Source of the DNA: Vitis vinifera
Taxonomy: Eukaryota; Streptophyta; Magnoliopsida; Vitales; Vitaceae
Direction of reading: 5' to 3'
DNA: 64,000 bases
Assembly: GCF_030704535.1 (NCBI RefSeq)
Contig: NC_081822.1
Location: forward strand, 13,571,001-13,635,000
Below, piece by piece: positions 48,788 through 61,736 of the stretch. The position numbers were made by a program, and so were the translations under genes. How positions within the stretch are numbered: the stretch's first letter is position 1; each line of letters begins with the position of its first letter. Under the pieces are notes generated by a model. That model was not told the origin of the DNA, did no database searches, and worked only from the letters and a program-made list of their open reading frames with translations.

Positions 48788-51700
48788 TTATAAAGAAGGG
48801 AGAGATGCCGTGGTCGTTGTAGGCGGTGGCAGAGTAGCAGTTGCATTATCCGTCCAATTTGTTTCACCCCAGTGCCATAACATGCTCTCCCAGAAGCAGA
48901 AATCTTCGAAGCATGTCTGTAAGCGTGGATCTTTTATCTTAATTTTCCAATGCCCATCTGTGTAATTGCCCTTCTCTGCTTGTCTTCGATCCCATTCCAA
49001 TGCCGCCTTCTGCTTGGACCTAAGCAAGCAGAACTTTTGCAGGTTTTCTGGCATGGCATCGTGAATCTTCCACCACCTTTTATGCGCAACATTACTTGCA
49101 AACTCCTGCAATATGTCCACATTCCAGTTGCAGTCGTAGTCCCGAAAGCACAGCCATGGCTTCAAACCCAGGTAGTGGAGGACATAAAGAACTGGAGGAT
49201 CAGCTCCAAAGAGACGAGTTTTCATCTCTTTCTTCTCCTCCTCGTCACCTTCCCAGAAGTGCTTCAAAAAGTTCATGTGTTTTGGAATCCGGTGCCACCA
49301 TGTGAAGATCTCGTTCAGATACCCCTGGTCCCCACCATTGTAAGACTCTATCTCATTGATGTGATCCATCAACAACTGGAATGTGCAATTTGATGGCTCA
49401 ATCACCATCACACCTGAGTTGAACAGGGTGGCGTTGTTTCCTATCGCAGATATTTCTGGCATCTCAAATAGGAAGTCAATATTCCTAAGTATAAGCAGGT
49501 CAGCATCAATGAAAATGATCTTATCATAGTCTGTCAACTGCCAGAGACGGAATTTGCTGTAGTTCCATTCATTGTAGGCATCACGTTCAGCTTTTGGATT
49601 CCTAATTCTTTCAATAGTATGAATTTTCCAACCTGCCGCTTCTAAGCCTCCTCTATGATACTCACTGATTGTTTTATCAACAAGAATTACAAGATCCCGT
49701 GTTGAACCTGCCATGCGGATGCTCTGAGCTGCAGCAATGGCCCCACAGACATATACATGTGCAGAATGTAGGATTGTTGCATATGCTTCTCGGTGTGCAG
49801 ATGCTGAGTAAAACCGATCTACTAAAACATGTATGATTAGTTTTTTTTTAGTAGCCTTCAATGGGAAAATCAACTTGATTTGCAAAGTCATTAGACTGAA
49901 ATTTTCAAATAGTGGCATACATTTAAAGCAAGAGGGGCTTCACAACAAAATGTTGAACAGATTGTATAACCCTACTAGTTTCTTGTAAATTGTCCAAGTA
50001 TGGATTTACATATGGAAGGATTAACTACCATAGTATTCAACTTAATTAAGAAGGCCTTACCCCACTGATTCCAAAAATTCTAGGAGGCACAAAAAAATTT
50101 AAAGTTCAGGGAGAAGGGATTGGACTGGCTGGTTTTAATTGCATAAAAAACACGACATTAAGCAAATTCTGGAAACAAATGAAAAAAATGTAATCAGGCA
50201 TGAAACTGACCTTTAGCCTGGAGAGGAACTGAAAGTTCACAGGATCCAACTGGAAGCTGAAGCTTTCCCCTCATCGTATTCAGGTTGGGTTCGTACAGCC
50301 ATATATTTCCTTCACGTGCAACAAGTTCCTTGCAAGTGAAGAGGTTTGGGATTGGGAAGCACTCGGTCACCAAAAGTACACGGACTGGATGATAACTTTT
50401 AGCAGTGGCAGCAAGCCTTGCCGCTGCAAGCTGCAAGTGCAGACGGGCCACATCTCTTGCCCAGTCTCCAGACTTGTTGCAGGGAAGCTTAACAGCAATG
50501 AGATCTATCCGTGGCTTTCCAGGGACCGGAAGTCTAGGCAGAGAAGGACAACTGGGAACCTCAAATTCTTCCTCCTCATCTATCCATTCAGGGTATAGAG
50601 ATTCCCAAGTAATGTTGTTCAAGACATGGTCCAGATGCAGAACAATATGCTCGGCATCTGGTAACAGTTGCTTCCAATCATCATTTTCTTTGTCATTGAA
50701 GTTTAACAAGCCTACTCCCTGATATTCATTCCTGTCATCCAATTTCTCAATGACTTTGGAGATTTGGTCCCAGTTAATTTGCAATGATGAAGTATAGCGT
50801 GGATCATCAGCATCCCTTATCCATCTGTCTACAAAACTTTTCCTGCAGGCAATAAACTTTGCTTTAAGACAGTGAAGTGAGAAAAAAACAAAAACCCAAT
50901 TCCCTTCACTTCTCGGGCTAGCCAAGCAAAAAGCAGAATATCAATGTGTTCAGGGGACTTTTCTCATAGCAGAATATTCAGTGTTTCATCAAGGAAGGGA
51001 CACAAAAAAATAATATCAGGAAAAAGATTGATACAAAAAAGGCACACACACACACACATTGAAAAGTAAATATGCACTAATAATGACAAGGGAAAGCAAA
51101 CAGATAGCAATAAGACATACCGAGATAAAGAATCAGATGGACCATCTGTATTATGGACCGCTGGAGAGTGGAGCAATGTCACGAAAGTTCCACAGATAAT
51201 AATAACAAGTACAAGTTTCAACGTAGGAAATTTGCAATTTGAATTTCTTTCTTGAATGGGAACATGAGAGGCCTTCTCAACATCTTTAGAGTCTTTACTT
51301 CTTTGGAGCCTTCTCTTGCTTCCCTCCTCACTGAACCAAAGCAGTGTGTTAATGTGTATAGAAAAATAAACTCAAAAGAATAATTGTGCATCCCCACCAA
51401 CTGGGAGAGAAACATTTAGTACATTACAATATAATTTCCCACAGGTTCAGATCACCAGCAAAAATTTGGGTAAGCAAAAACCATTGCAAGAAAAAAGCCT
51501 AAAAATTTGGAGATCCAACTCGACTTTCAGTTCTTTTAAACTGTAAGTGCATTCTTGAAATTTTCCAACTTATTCCCAAATTCATGCCAAATTATAATTG
51601 CCCCTGGCTTCCACACTTCACTACATTTTCCTAAATAATGTAGAATCCAAATAATGCGTCATTATGGTCTCCTGCAACCATAGTTCAACATTACAGTAGA

Positions 51701-53789
51701 CCCAATAGTCGCTTGAATTGCACTAACACACCAGAATTCATCCTGCAGGTGGCATGAGTGGGCAATTCAAGTAACAGGGACAAATACGAAATGAGAAGTA
51801 GCAACAAGGTGAATGTCTATGTGTCATAAAGTTGCAATAACCAAGAAAACAACAAAGATACATTAGTTTTTCAATAGATCTGCACTCAGGAGCCAAACTA
51901 TGAAAAGGAAAAAGAGCAAAAAGCAAAAAGAGGAAAGCCAGATGATAATTCCTAACTCCTAGCAAAATTAGGTAACCACACATTTCATTTTATGAATTCA
52001 AAAATCACCTCTTTTTCATGTTTGAGTATGTTTCAGCATGGAAAGGATGCTTCAAACCATATAAGACACACAGTTGTAGAATCTAATGGTCTTTAGCAAC
52101 TACGATGATGTAGGAGAATTCAAAGGATTCTCGGTTTTAGAAAGAGAAAATTTTGAATCCATGGAGCCAGAGAATTTAAGTTGATTTGGGGTAAAAGAGC
52201 AAGTTCAGGATATGCATGCATATAAAAGCAAAAAACTGTTTGGAACTGGATCATAAATCCATACTGCACATATGACTTTGTTGAAGCAGCCACACCATTT
52301 GAGGACCCGGTTCATGAATTAGTTTCACAATGAGTTCTTCCAAGTAGAGCTTGCACTTCTTTAAGGTCTTTTCCATATTGCTTCTTTCTACACATAATAT
52401 GTGAGATCTCACATCGGATAAGGGAAAAAGTTTCTGACACTATATGTATGAACTTCTCTTAACCATGTAAACATGTTTTTTAGCCAAGAGGGTTCATTGG
52501 ACTTAAAGCAAACGACATCCATTCAGTTGTGAGTAGGTCATTACAAATGGTATTAGAGTCGATCCTTGATTGTGATGTAAGAGTTTGTTTGGTCTCGCAA
52601 AAGATGTTTATTTGTTTTTGTTGTGTCTGCTTGGGGAATTGACACTATATATGTATGAACATCTCTTAACTATATAGATGTGTTTTAAAGCCATGAGAGT
52701 CCATTGGACCCAAAGCAAACAATATCTAATGGGAGGGAGCAGGTTGTTACATAGTGCGTACCCTATTTCTACTTTCCTAGCCTTGGTTCTAATGACCTCA
52801 CTCTGCCTCCTCAACATGCACACAGCTAACTATGGACAGGGCAGTGTGCAGGCTGAGATATGGTTCAGCTTGACACTATGCAGCATGTCATGAGTGCCTG
52901 CAACTCTCACAAGACCAGCCCCTCTTTCCTTTACAGTTAACTTGTTTAATTTCTTGAGGCTTTATAACAATATCGAGCCCTAGGGAATTCAGCAGCCCAA
53001 AAAAACTATAGAAGCTACCCTTGTGACCTAACAAAGATGCACACAGCTAAAAACCAGAAAACCAAATGGCAGGCTGGAAATTTCATATAGTATACCCACG
53101 ATCTTCCAAAAACCAAATCTGATAACTCTCCACCAGTCCTTCAAACTTTCCTCAACCTTAGCAACACCCATTAAACAGGCTATTTGTTCTGGTTGAATCA
53201 TTCATGAACACCAAGAACATAGAGGAACCTCAGCTCACCCATCACAACCAAACACAAAAACCCATCTCATATAACTACAATCAAACAATAATGCAGCATA
53301 CCATTTGTCAAAGTTTGACATCCAAACACTCCTGCCAATTCAAGAACATCCATATCATAGCCAGATCACTTTTCGTGATCCAAAGAACCCCAACTAGCCT
53401 AGTCAATTCCCATATCCAAACACCAGAAACTTCTCATTATCTCAGCTTGAATTAATACCCAATAGCAAACACTAAAGCGCTTATAATGAACTAAAGTTGT
53501 AAATCTAATTATAACCAATTGAACTAATCTTTACAACACAGCAAAATCCCACATCCAATTCTACCATAATAAATGTAAAACCGGTGGCATTCGCATTAAT
53601 AAGCTCTATTCTATACTAATTTAGCTAAACATTGAACTCACCCACAACAATCATTATTACAAATTTACAATACACATATATGTCTAAACAAAGTCGTTTT
53701 CAAAGAGAGAGAAAGAGCAAGATAGGAACTAACCCAGAAGCAGACAGTCGGAGGCGAGTCTCTAAAGGGCTAGGGGAGGGTCCTCTCAT
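48788..53789 (-). CDS. GUX1: UDP-glucuronate:xylan alpha-glucuronosyltransferase (GT8), GUX1/PGSIP1-like
   Basis: Adds glucuronic acid side chains to xylan in the Golgi. Exons 53734-53789, 51121-51330, 50211-50842 and 48788-49821 join in frame with GT/AG borders to 1932 nt (643 aa plus stop), close to the known family length. The first exon encodes only 18 residues (MRGPSPSPLETRLRLSAS). A single membrane anchor sits at about 56-72 (LKLVLVIIICGTFVTLL), giving a type II Golgi protein. A plant-specific region (about 95-290) precedes the GT8 catalytic domain from residue 300. The metal-binding DxD motif is DAD at 405-407 (IIFIDADLLIL), with NSGVMVIEPS, GGDQGYLNE and HYLGLKPW following, all intact. 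A Thr/Pro-rich tail ends the protein. The C3H38-like gene upstream in the window matches the Arabidopsis neighbour order. Symbol by similarity; GUX2/GUX3 paralogues are not excluded. Confidence 0.92.
52400..52751 (+). mobile_element. TRIM-like element in GUX intron 1
   Basis: A terminal repeat of 146 bp (52400-52545) starts TGTGAGATCTCACATCGG and ends TTACA, the start typical of a widespread plant TRIM family. It is followed by TGGTATTAGAGTC (52548-52560), a degenerate tRNA-Met primer site. A second, 5'-rearranged repeat (about 52622-52751) shares GACACTATA...ATGTATGAAC, CATTGGAC and AAAGCAAAC and ends GTTGTTACA. Target duplications do not match, so it is old or rearranged. Confidence 0.8.
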
Positions 53790-53795
53790 CTTGAT

Positions 53796-53822
53796 TCAGT
53801 AGCGGCATGAGGAAGGCTTCAT
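53796..53822 (-). promoter_or_regulatory. Short upstream ORF in the GUX leader
   Basis: ATG...TGA encoding MKPSSCRY ends six bases before the GUX start codon. A second upstream ATG at 53808 opens a 12-codon frame that overlaps the main start and stops at about 53770. An acceptor-like TTTTAG just upstream (about 53829) suggests a 5' UTR intron. Such uORFs may reduce translation of the main frame; that is inference. Confidence 0.55.
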
Positions 53823-55243
53823 CTGATCTAAAACCCAAGAAACAAAACAACTTCAAAGTCAAAAATAAACAATCTCAGAAGACCAGATATAGAACATAAC
53901 AATTTGGAAACACAGAGAGATTCCCTCACAATACCTAAACCAGAAAGCAGGGTTTTGGTTGGGAGATTGTGATTGTGGAAATAGGTTTGTTTTCCACCGA
54001 GTAAATGGGCAGTTAAGTAGTAGAAAAAGGTCAGAGTCAATGTAAGAACTGAGAAGGCAGAAGAATGCTTTGTCAATTTCTCTCTTTAAATTTTTATTTT
54101 TATTTTCATTGTTATTATTTTGAGTTACATTTTTGTTTAGATTTTTAAGTTAATGAAGCATGACTAATAAACACAATAATAGCTAACTTTTGTTTTGGCT
54201 ACTTTTCAGAATCTTCCCATGAAATCCAAATTTTACACTTGGGTGGGATGATCACATGGAGGTTTTACAGGTCAATTATAAAGGGCTTGGGGGACCAAGT
54301 TTGATTAACCTTTTTTCTTGAGGAGAATCTGTATTTAATAGTTGTGGGCTCATTGCCCAACATCCACTTGATGTTGTTAGATCTGCAGTGACCAAAGAAA
54401 TCATATTTGAACAAAAAAAAAAAAAAAAAACAGCTCTTAATGATTTGGGGTCATATAATCACTTTCTAAAACCCATTTATATTTCTCTTTTTTCGAAACA
54501 TTAATTTAGGGCTAATTTCATTCACCTCTTATAAGATTTTAACTAAATACATCTAATTCTTATAAATTTAAAATTTTATCATATATTTATCATATTTTAA
54601 GAAAGGGAGACGAACGAAAATAAAAAATTAAAAATATATTTGATAAAATTTCAAATTTACGAGGGTTACATGTATTTAACTTCGAAAAAAGTGAATGAAA
54701 TTATTTTCTTTAATTTAAAAACAAGCAAAAGGATAATATTAATAAACTCACCTTTTTTATTTTTTACTATAATGGATTTTTAAAGTGGAATATCATTTTT
54801 GGATATTTTGACTCTAAGTCAAAATGACATATTTATACTTATTTTCTATGATACAAGTTTGAATTTTGGGGATCGGTTGAGCATGTTTCACGCCAAAAAT
54901 CAGTGTCTTAGTCCTTCCTTTCTCGTGTATCACAAGAATTTAGACCTTAAATAGATGTGAATGCTTATTTGCAAGAATCTTAGGGTTTAAATTTCCATTG
55001 GCCCCTTGTAATTTGCTTAAATCAAGATCATTTGACCTTTTATTTGCATAAGTACAAAAGGAAGGTATCCTCCTAATGCTTCCCCCACTTCTCCTTGCAT
55101 ATTCTCCAAATGAATCATGATTGAAGCACTTGTTATTTTGAGCCCATGGTGGTTCAACTAATACTTCAATTTTCTCAATTCTTTATTTGGGTGGTTCAAC
55201 TATTACTAACCCTTGTTAAAAAATATGAAGACAATGTAACTTA
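53823..55243. other. GUX 5' flank, AT-rich intergenic
   Basis: Likely GUX promoter and 5' UTR on the left side, then AT-rich sequence with a poly-A run at 54413-54430. No gene seen. Confidence 0.5.
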
Positions 55244-55620
55244 TGTAGAAATTTATACATGATATATTCAATTCAATGAACACTTGCAACATGAATTAAA
55301 TCTATAAAAGACTTAGGGTAGTCCACTTACCTCCAGCCATCGGATCAAGTTGTTGTAATCGGTTCAAGCTTTTGGTTTCCAAACTCTGATAATCTCCTAT
55401 GGATGGTGTTTTACTGAATAATGAAGACGGCAGATATCGAGTTCGGGACCATGAGAAATATATAACCGTGGCCTCCCATCATACCACGTTTCTGCAGACT
55501 TGCCACACCTTCCTTAAACGCAGCGGAAAAGTAGGATCATGGTGGAGGACGTGGGTGCTGGACCACTTCAGGATCACCCCTTCATGGTGGTGAACGTGGA
55601 GACGACGTGGAGTGATAACA
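55244..55620 (-). repeat. Copia 3' LTR
   Basis: 377 bp, the 3' LTR in transcript direction. It contains a spurious 64-codon frame (55399-55593) that is the same in the other LTR. Confidence 0.97.
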
Positions 55621-55632
55621 TTCTCCCACTTG
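55621..55632 (-). other. Copia polypurine tract
   Basis: On the minus strand AAGTGGGAGAA directly adjoins the 3' LTR; this is the usual second-strand primer position. Confidence 0.85.
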
Positions 55633-55911
55633 GTCCACACTTTTAACTTAATGTCCTATCTTAATCCATCAATTATCAGTATTAAGTAACAAATACATGA
55701 ATCATGGCGATAAGTCCTCTATTTAACGAGTGTTACCTTCCATGTATTACAGTGTACTCATTTCTTAACATTATACTTTATGTGGCAATATTACTTAATG
55801 AATAAACCCTATGTTCATTCTTGGTCCAATGAAGTTGAATTTTCTCAAAATTAAATAAAAAATGCGCATCAATATGAGAAAACATCATAATAAGAGTTTG
55901 TACAATAGAAA

Positions 55912-58900
55912 CTACATAAGGGAACTAAGTCCCATGTTCATTACATGATCCTTGAATTTCAATGGTGGCATGCCCTTAGTCAAAGGATCAGCGATCATCA
56001 ATTCAGTGCTAATGTGCTCAATAACCACTTTATTTTCTTTAACACGTTCTCTTATGGCTAGATACTTAATGTCGATGTGTTTGCTTCGACTTCCACTTTT
56101 ATTGTTCTTTGCCATAAAGACTGCAGCTGAATTGTCGCAATATATACTCAATGGCCTAGATATTGAATCCATAACTCTAAGCCCGGAAATGAAACTCTTA
56201 AGCCATACACCATGTGAAGTAGCCTCAAAACAAGAAATGAACTCAGCTTCCATAGTAGAAGTAGCAGTCATGGTCTGCTTAACGCTCCTCCAAGATATAG
56301 CTCCACCGGCCAATATAAAAATGTATCCAGATGTTGATTTACGTGAATCAACACAGCCAGCAAAGTCTGAATCTGAGTAGCCAACTACCTCTAAATTGCT
56401 TGTTCGTCTGTACATAAGCTTGTAATCTTTGGTTCCTTGAAGATATCTCATCACTTTCTTTGCAGCTTTCCAGTGGTCTATACCTGGGTTACTCTGATAT
56501 CGTCCTAACATTCCAACAGCAAATGCAATGTCAGGCCTTGTGCAGACCTGAGCATACATCAAACTTCCGACTGCAGAAGCATATGGAATGTTCTTCATTT
56601 GTTCCCTCTCAAGATCGTTTTTCGGGCATTGGTCCAGATTGAACCTATCACCTTTCACTATAGGAGAAACACTAGGTGAACAATTCTTCATCCGAAATCT
56701 CTCTAAAACTTTATTGATATAGGTTTCTTGAGACAAACCTAAGATACCTTTAAATCTGTCTCTATGGATCTTAATGCCAATGACATAAGATGCCTCGCCC
56801 ATATCCTTCATGTCGAAATTTTTAGAGAGGAATTGTTTTACCTCATGAAGTAAACCCTTATCATTGGTTGCAAGTAAGATGTCATCCACGTATAAAACAA
56901 GAAAACAAACTTTACTCCCACTGACCTTAAGGTATATGCATTGATCCATAACATTTTCAACAAAACCAAATGAAGAAATTATGTTATGGAATTTTAAATA
57001 CCATTGGCGGGATGCTTGTTTTAAACCGTATATGGATTTCTTAAGCTTACAAACCAATTGCTCACCATCACTAGAGGGGAATCCTTCAGGTTGTTTCATG
57101 TAAACCTCCTCCTCTAGCTCTCCATTAAGAAATGCAGTTTTCACATCCATTTGTTGCAATTCTAAATCAAAGTGGGCTACTAATGCCAATATAATGCGCA
57201 AGGAATCTTTCTTAGATACAGGAGAAAAGGTTTCCGTGTAATCGATTCCTTCTTTCTGAGTGAACCCCTTTGCAACAAGTCTGGCCTTGTATCTCTCAAT
57301 GTTGCCTAATGAGTCTTTCTTTGTCTTAAAAACCCATTTACAACCAATGGTTTTCACACCATTAGGCAACTCAACAAGGTCCCAAACATCGTTGCACTTC
57401 ATGGAACTCATCTCATCCTTCATGGCATTGTACCACAATTCTGATTCTTTACAACTCATGGCTTGTGAAAATGATTCGGGATCATTTTCGGCTCCTATAT
57501 TATAGTCAGATTCTTGTAGATACACTACATAATCACTAGGAATTGCTGACCTCTTAGTTCGAGCAGACCTTCTTAAGGTTGTACCAATATCTTCCAAGGA
57601 AGTATGAGGTTCAACTTGTTGTTCAGAAGTGTTAGGCAACTCCTGATCAACTTGGTCTACTGGAATGTTGTCAACAACTTGTGGAACTTCAATGACTGGT
57701 TGAACTTCATCGATTGTTCGTTCAACACCCGTTTGTACTTGAGGGGTGTTATGAACAATAAACAATCTATCACTTGAAGTGGAAGGTTGAGACTCTGTAT
57801 GATCAATATCAGAAACTATGTTTCTAAATTGATCGCTCCCACTGACCAAGTCATATTCAAGAAATTTAGCATTTCTCGATTCCACAATCCTAGTGCTGTG
57901 AGATGGACAGTAAAATCTGTACCCCTTAGACTTTTCAGCATATCCAATGAAATACCCACTAATAGTCCTTGGGTCCAGTTTCTTCTCCTGTGGATTATAA
58001 ATTCTCACTTCAGACGAGCATCCCCAAACGCGCATATGTCGCAAACTCGGTTTCCAACCTTTCAATAACTCAAATGGCGTCTTTGGGACAACCTTGGTTG
58101 GAACTCGGTTTAATATATACACAGCTGTCTTAAGTGCTTCAGTCCACAAGAATTTAGGAAGTTTTGAGCTGCTAAGCATACTCCTCACCATGTCCAATAA
58201 AGTTCGGTTTCTTCTTTCTGCTACACCATTTTGGTCTGGAGAACCAGGCATGGTGTATTGGGCAACAATCCCATGCTCTTGAAGAAACTTCGCAAATGGC
58301 CCAGGTGATTGTCCATCTTCCAAGTATCTACCATAATATTCTCCACCTCTATCTGATCTCACAATCTTAATTTGTTTACCATATTGTTTCTCTACTTCTG
58401 CCTTGAAGACTTTAAAAGCATCTAAAGCTTCATTTTTATTATGAAGTATGTAGAGATACATGTATCGTGAGAAATCATCTATGAAAGAGATGAAGTATTT
58501 CTGACCATGAGAGTCCATGTCAAGACTACATATATCAGTATGTATGATCTCTAGTATGGTGGAACTCCTAGTAGCACCTTTCTTTGACTTGTTGGTCTGC
58601 TTTCCCTTAATGCAGTCCACACAAGTCTCAAAGTCAGTAAAATCTAGAGTACTAAGTACCCCATCATTCACCAATCTTTTGATTCTATCTATGGAGATAT
58701 GACCTAATCTCCGGTGCCACAATGTAGAGGAATCCTCTTTTACAACACATCTCTTAATGCCAGTTTGGACATGCAATGAATTATGAGCAGTATCATTTTG
58801 TAAGAATATACAATAAAGACCATCAGACAAGATACCATTCCCAACACATTCAGATTTATAAATCAAACTGAAAGATGTTTCTGAAAAATGAAAGGAATAT

Positions 58901-59895
58901 CCAAACGGTACAAGTCTAGAAACTGAAATCAAGTTTCGTGAGAAACTTGGTACATAAAAAGTCTTTTGCAATTCTAAAACAAAACCACTATTTAAAGTTA
59001 AATAACATGTCCCTATTGCTTCCACATGCGAGCCCATCTTGTTTCCGGATAAGATGAATTGCTCACTTGTCACTGGCTTCCTTAGGTTTTGCATACCCTG
59101 CAAGGAATTTGAAATGTGGATTGTAGATCCAGAATCAATCCACCATGTGTTAGTGTTTACATTAACCATATTAGATTCATAACAAACAAATGAGGTAGGG
59201 TTACCTTTCTTCTCAAGCCAATTCTGAAATTTCAGACATTTCTTCTTCACGTGCCCTTTCTTTTTACAGAAAAAACACTTTTCGTCTTTCTTAATGTCAG
59301 ATTTAGGAGAAATTTGTTGCTTCCCTTTCTGACTGGCTTGAGATTTTCCTTTCTTTCCTTTCCTTTGCGTCACCAGCATGGCACTTTCTCCTTGTTCCAT
59401 CAATAACCTTCCTTCCTCTTGAACACACATGGTCATCAATTCATTGATAGACCACTTATCCTTATGTGTGTTGTAAGAGATTTTGAAAGGTCCATACTGA
59501 GGTGGAAGAGTGTTAAGAATAAAGTGCACCAAGAAAGATTCAGACATTTCTACCTCGAGTTTCTTCAATTGAGCCACAATGTCCCTCATCTCCATGATAT
59601 GTTCACGCACACCTCTTACACCGGTGAGCTTCAGGGATGTGAACTTCATAATTAGGGTGCTTGCCAAGGCTTTATCTGAAGTGACGAATTGCTCGTCAAT
59701 AGCCTTTAGCAATTCACGGACATTCTCATGTTGCTCGATTGAACCACGTATACCAGCACTGATTTTTGTCTTAATGTACATCACGCTAAGGCGATTAGAT
59801 TTCTCCCAGCGTTCGTACAATAAAATTTGTTCAGGTGTGCTGGTATCTGTGATCTTATGCGGTTCATCTTTCCTTATAGCATAATCTATGTCCAT
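55912..59895 (-). CDS. Copia gag-pol polyprotein
   Basis: A single open frame of 1327 residues from the Met at 59895. Gag (UBN2-type) occupies about 1-200, a CCHC zinc knuckle is at 207-220 (C-x2-C-x4-H-x4-C), and the aspartic protease DSG is at 254-256. The integrase zinc-binding part is at 394-428, with catalytic D454, D515 and E560. Reverse transcriptase has YVDD at 1002-1005, and RNase H lies at about 1150-1290 ([18 protein letters not shown]), with ADPLTKGMP near the end. No stop or frameshift is seen. The true Gag start may be further upstream: gag-like residues continue in frame to about 59994 ([20 protein letters not shown]) without an ATG, behind an acceptor-like TTTTGTGCAG. Splicing from the leader would explain this. 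Confidence 0.93.
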   Translation of the reverse strand: MDIDYAIRKDEPHKITDTSTPEQILLYERWEKSNRLSVMYIKTKISAGIRGSIEQHENVRELLKAIDEQFVTSDKALASTLIMKFTSLKLTGVRGVREHIMEMRDIVAQLKKLEVEMSESFLVHFILNTLPPQYGPFKISYNTHKDKWSINELMTMCVQEEGRLLMEQGESAMLVTQRKGKKGKSQASQKGKQQISPKSDIKKDEKCFFCKKKGHVKKKCLKFQNWLEKKGNPTSFVCYESNMVNVNTNTWWIDSGSTIHISNSLQGMQNLRKPVTSEQFILSGNKMGSHVEAIGTCYLTLNSGFVLELQKTFYVPSFSRNLISVSRLVPFGYSFHFSETSFSLIYKSECVGNGILSDGLYCIFLQNDTAHNSLHVQTGIKRCVVKEDSSTLWHRRLGHISIDRIKRLVNDGVLSTLDFTDFETCVDCIKGKQTNKSKKGATRSSTILEIIHTDICSLDMDSHGQKYFISFIDDFSRYMYLYILHNKNEALDAFKVFKAEVEKQYGKQIKIVRSDRGGEYYGRYLEDGQSPGPFAKFLQEHGIVAQYTMPGSPDQNGVAERRNRTLLDMVRSMLSSSKLPKFLWTEALKTAVYILNRVPTKVVPKTPFELLKGWKPSLRHMRVWGCSSEVRIYNPQEKKLDPRTISGYFIGYAEKSKGYRFYCPSHSTRIVESRNAKFLEYDLVSGSDQFRNIVSDIDHTESQPSTSSDRLFIVHNTPQVQTGVERTIDEVQPVIEVPQVVDNIPVDQVDQELPNTSEQQVEPHTSLEDIGTTLRRSARTKRSAIPSDYVVYLQESDYNIGAENDPESFSQAMSCKESELWYNAMKDEMSSMKCNDVWDLVELPNGVKTIGCKWVFKTKKDSLGNIERYKARLVAKGFTQKEGIDYTETFSPVSKKDSLRIILALVAHFDLELQQMDVKTAFLNGELEEEVYMKQPEGFPSSDGEQLVCKLKKSIYGLKQASRQWYLKFHNIISSFGFVENVMDQCIYLKVSGSKVCFLVLYVDDILLATNDKGLLHEVKQFLSKNFDMKDMGEASYVIGIKIHRDRFKGILGLSQETYINKVLERFRMKNCSPSVSPIVKGDRFNLDQCPKNDLEREQMKNIPYASAVGSLMYAQVCTRPDIAFAVGMLGRYQSNPGIDHWKAAKKVMRYLQGTKDYKLMYRRTSNLEVVGYSDSDFAGCVDSRKSTSGYIFILAGGAISWRSVKQTMTATSTMEAEFISCFEATSHGVWLKSFISGLRVMDSISRPLSIYCDNSAAVFMAKNNKSGSRSKHIDIKYLAIRERVKENKVVIEHISTELMIADPLTKGMPPLKFKDHVMNMGLSSLM

Positions 59896-59994
59896 GCACC
59901 CTAATTGAAGAAGAATTCTCTCCTTCCATATCTTAAAGTTATCTCCTTTAAGTTCGGGAACCTCACAACGAATATCAGATATGCTAGGTAAAAC

Positions 59995-61721
59995 TGCACA
60001 AAAGGATTAGAAGCTTATTAAAAATTTGAGGCTTTAATATAAATTCATGCTTTACCAATGTAGAACATGCTTAAAATTGAATCTAATTTTATTAAAAATT
60101 GCCTGTGGGCTAAATCTTTAATTCAATAAGATTCATTATCTTTATGATAGACTTTATCAAACTATTTTATTAAATCATGAAATTTATTCTAAATATAGTT
60201 TGATATTTTCTGTCTATAATCTTTATGATAAACCTATTAAATTAATTATTCCTAACTCCTGTGGGTAAATTAGGAAAAATTAATTTTAATATTTTATCCT
60301 AATTAATTATATAAACATAATGAAAACCCTGTGGGGTAAAACATCATATTTATATAGTTAATTACAATTGATGTCCATAATGTGATCCTTATTAATATAT
60401 AATTTTTTATATAATTAAGGATGCTGTGGCTATTCCTTAATTATTTAAAAAATCATATGGATTCACCGGACATTAAAACTATATGATATAATTTTAATAT
60501 ATCAAACTCAAATTCAGGTAACAATTTCATGCATCAAAAGCTACAACTTTTAATTTAGGCTACATTTTCATACATATAAACATATAAATTAGAATAGAAT
60601 AATTTATATTGCTTGTATAAAAAATTACATGAAAATTTATAAAATAATTTAAAAGGCTTCAGATTATCATCGGGTACCTAAACCCAATAAAATTATTTCA
60701 AATGGGCCACCAGTGCTTAAATTGGCCCAAATTTAACAATTATCCATGGCTAACACTTAAAGCCCCTTAATTTGTAAAAATGGGTCACTGCCATGCATTG
60801 AGCTTAATGGGTTAAAAAGCCACTTATGTCAAGGCCCAAATAATGGTGGGACCCAATCTTTCTCTCTAGGATTTTTTTTTTTTTTTTTATTTATTATTTT
60901 TTTATTTTTAATATCACTTAACTAAAATCTCCAAGATCCTAATTTGATGCCATTCGCATGAACTGCACCAACACCGGCAATGCCATGCATGCCACGACCC
61001 CATGTACTGCATCGACACCGACTGCACCACACGAAACTTCAGCGTGGCAGCCTTACAACACCTACAACACTCCAAGCTTTAAAGTCGCCTCCATTAGGCG
61101 GGAATAACCATCACTGTGCCATGCAGTCGCCTGCAACACTAGGCTAGAATAGCCTTTATACACTTCGGCCAGAACAACATGGCTGGCCATGATGGCGTCA
61201 ATGGCCACCACAAAAGGGATGGGGTGGTTCCGCTGGAGTGCAGTCCCTGACTCTTCATCCCCGAGTCAACGCTTGGCTCCACAAGCAGTCCACCCGTGAG
61301 CCCCTCCACCCCGATAATAATACCATGAAGGCCTGTGCGTGGGTGGTAGGGTTGGTGCTGTGCGTAGTGGGCAGAGAGCTGATGGACTGTTAATGGCCAC
61401 CTTTGGTTGACTGGAGGTGAAGACTTATGGAGTGATTTTAAATGATAATTCAAAAATTAAATTAGTAGTTTCCAGATGAAAAACTTTTCTGTAGCTGGAA
61501 ATATATATAAATGTATGTAGAGAGAGAAAGATATGGGTTTTTATGGTGAAGAAAAAATCTAGATAAAAGACGTTGTAGTTGAATGGGTGGCATGGCTGTA
61601 GGTGGAAGTAAACCACAAAAGCTGAACCATTTCACCCAATTTCTGGTTCTATTTGATTTTATTTCCAGAAAGGAAACAATTATCTAAGCAACTAACACCA
61701 AGGCAGAGGCAAGATTGCAAG
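59995..61721 (-). other. Copia untranslated leader, unusually long
   Basis: About 1.7 kb separate the primer site from the gag frame. Most is AT-rich, but 60955-61440 is GC-rich and holds a 104-codon minus-strand frame (61139-61453) with no domain I recognise. It could be a spliced intron, captured host sequence, or an unrecognised small ORF. Confidence 0.6.
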
Positions 61722-61733
61722 GCTCTGATACCA
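61722..61733 (-). other. Copia primer-binding site
   Basis: On the minus strand TGGTATCAGAGC, complementary to the initiator-Met tRNA 3' end, three bases from the 5' LTR. Confidence 0.95.
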
Positions 61734-61736
61734 ATA

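Noticed and set aside
55399..55593. 64-codon frame repeated at 61892-62086 as a duplicated gene
   Set aside because: Both copies lie inside the identical Copia LTRs; they are not a gene pair.
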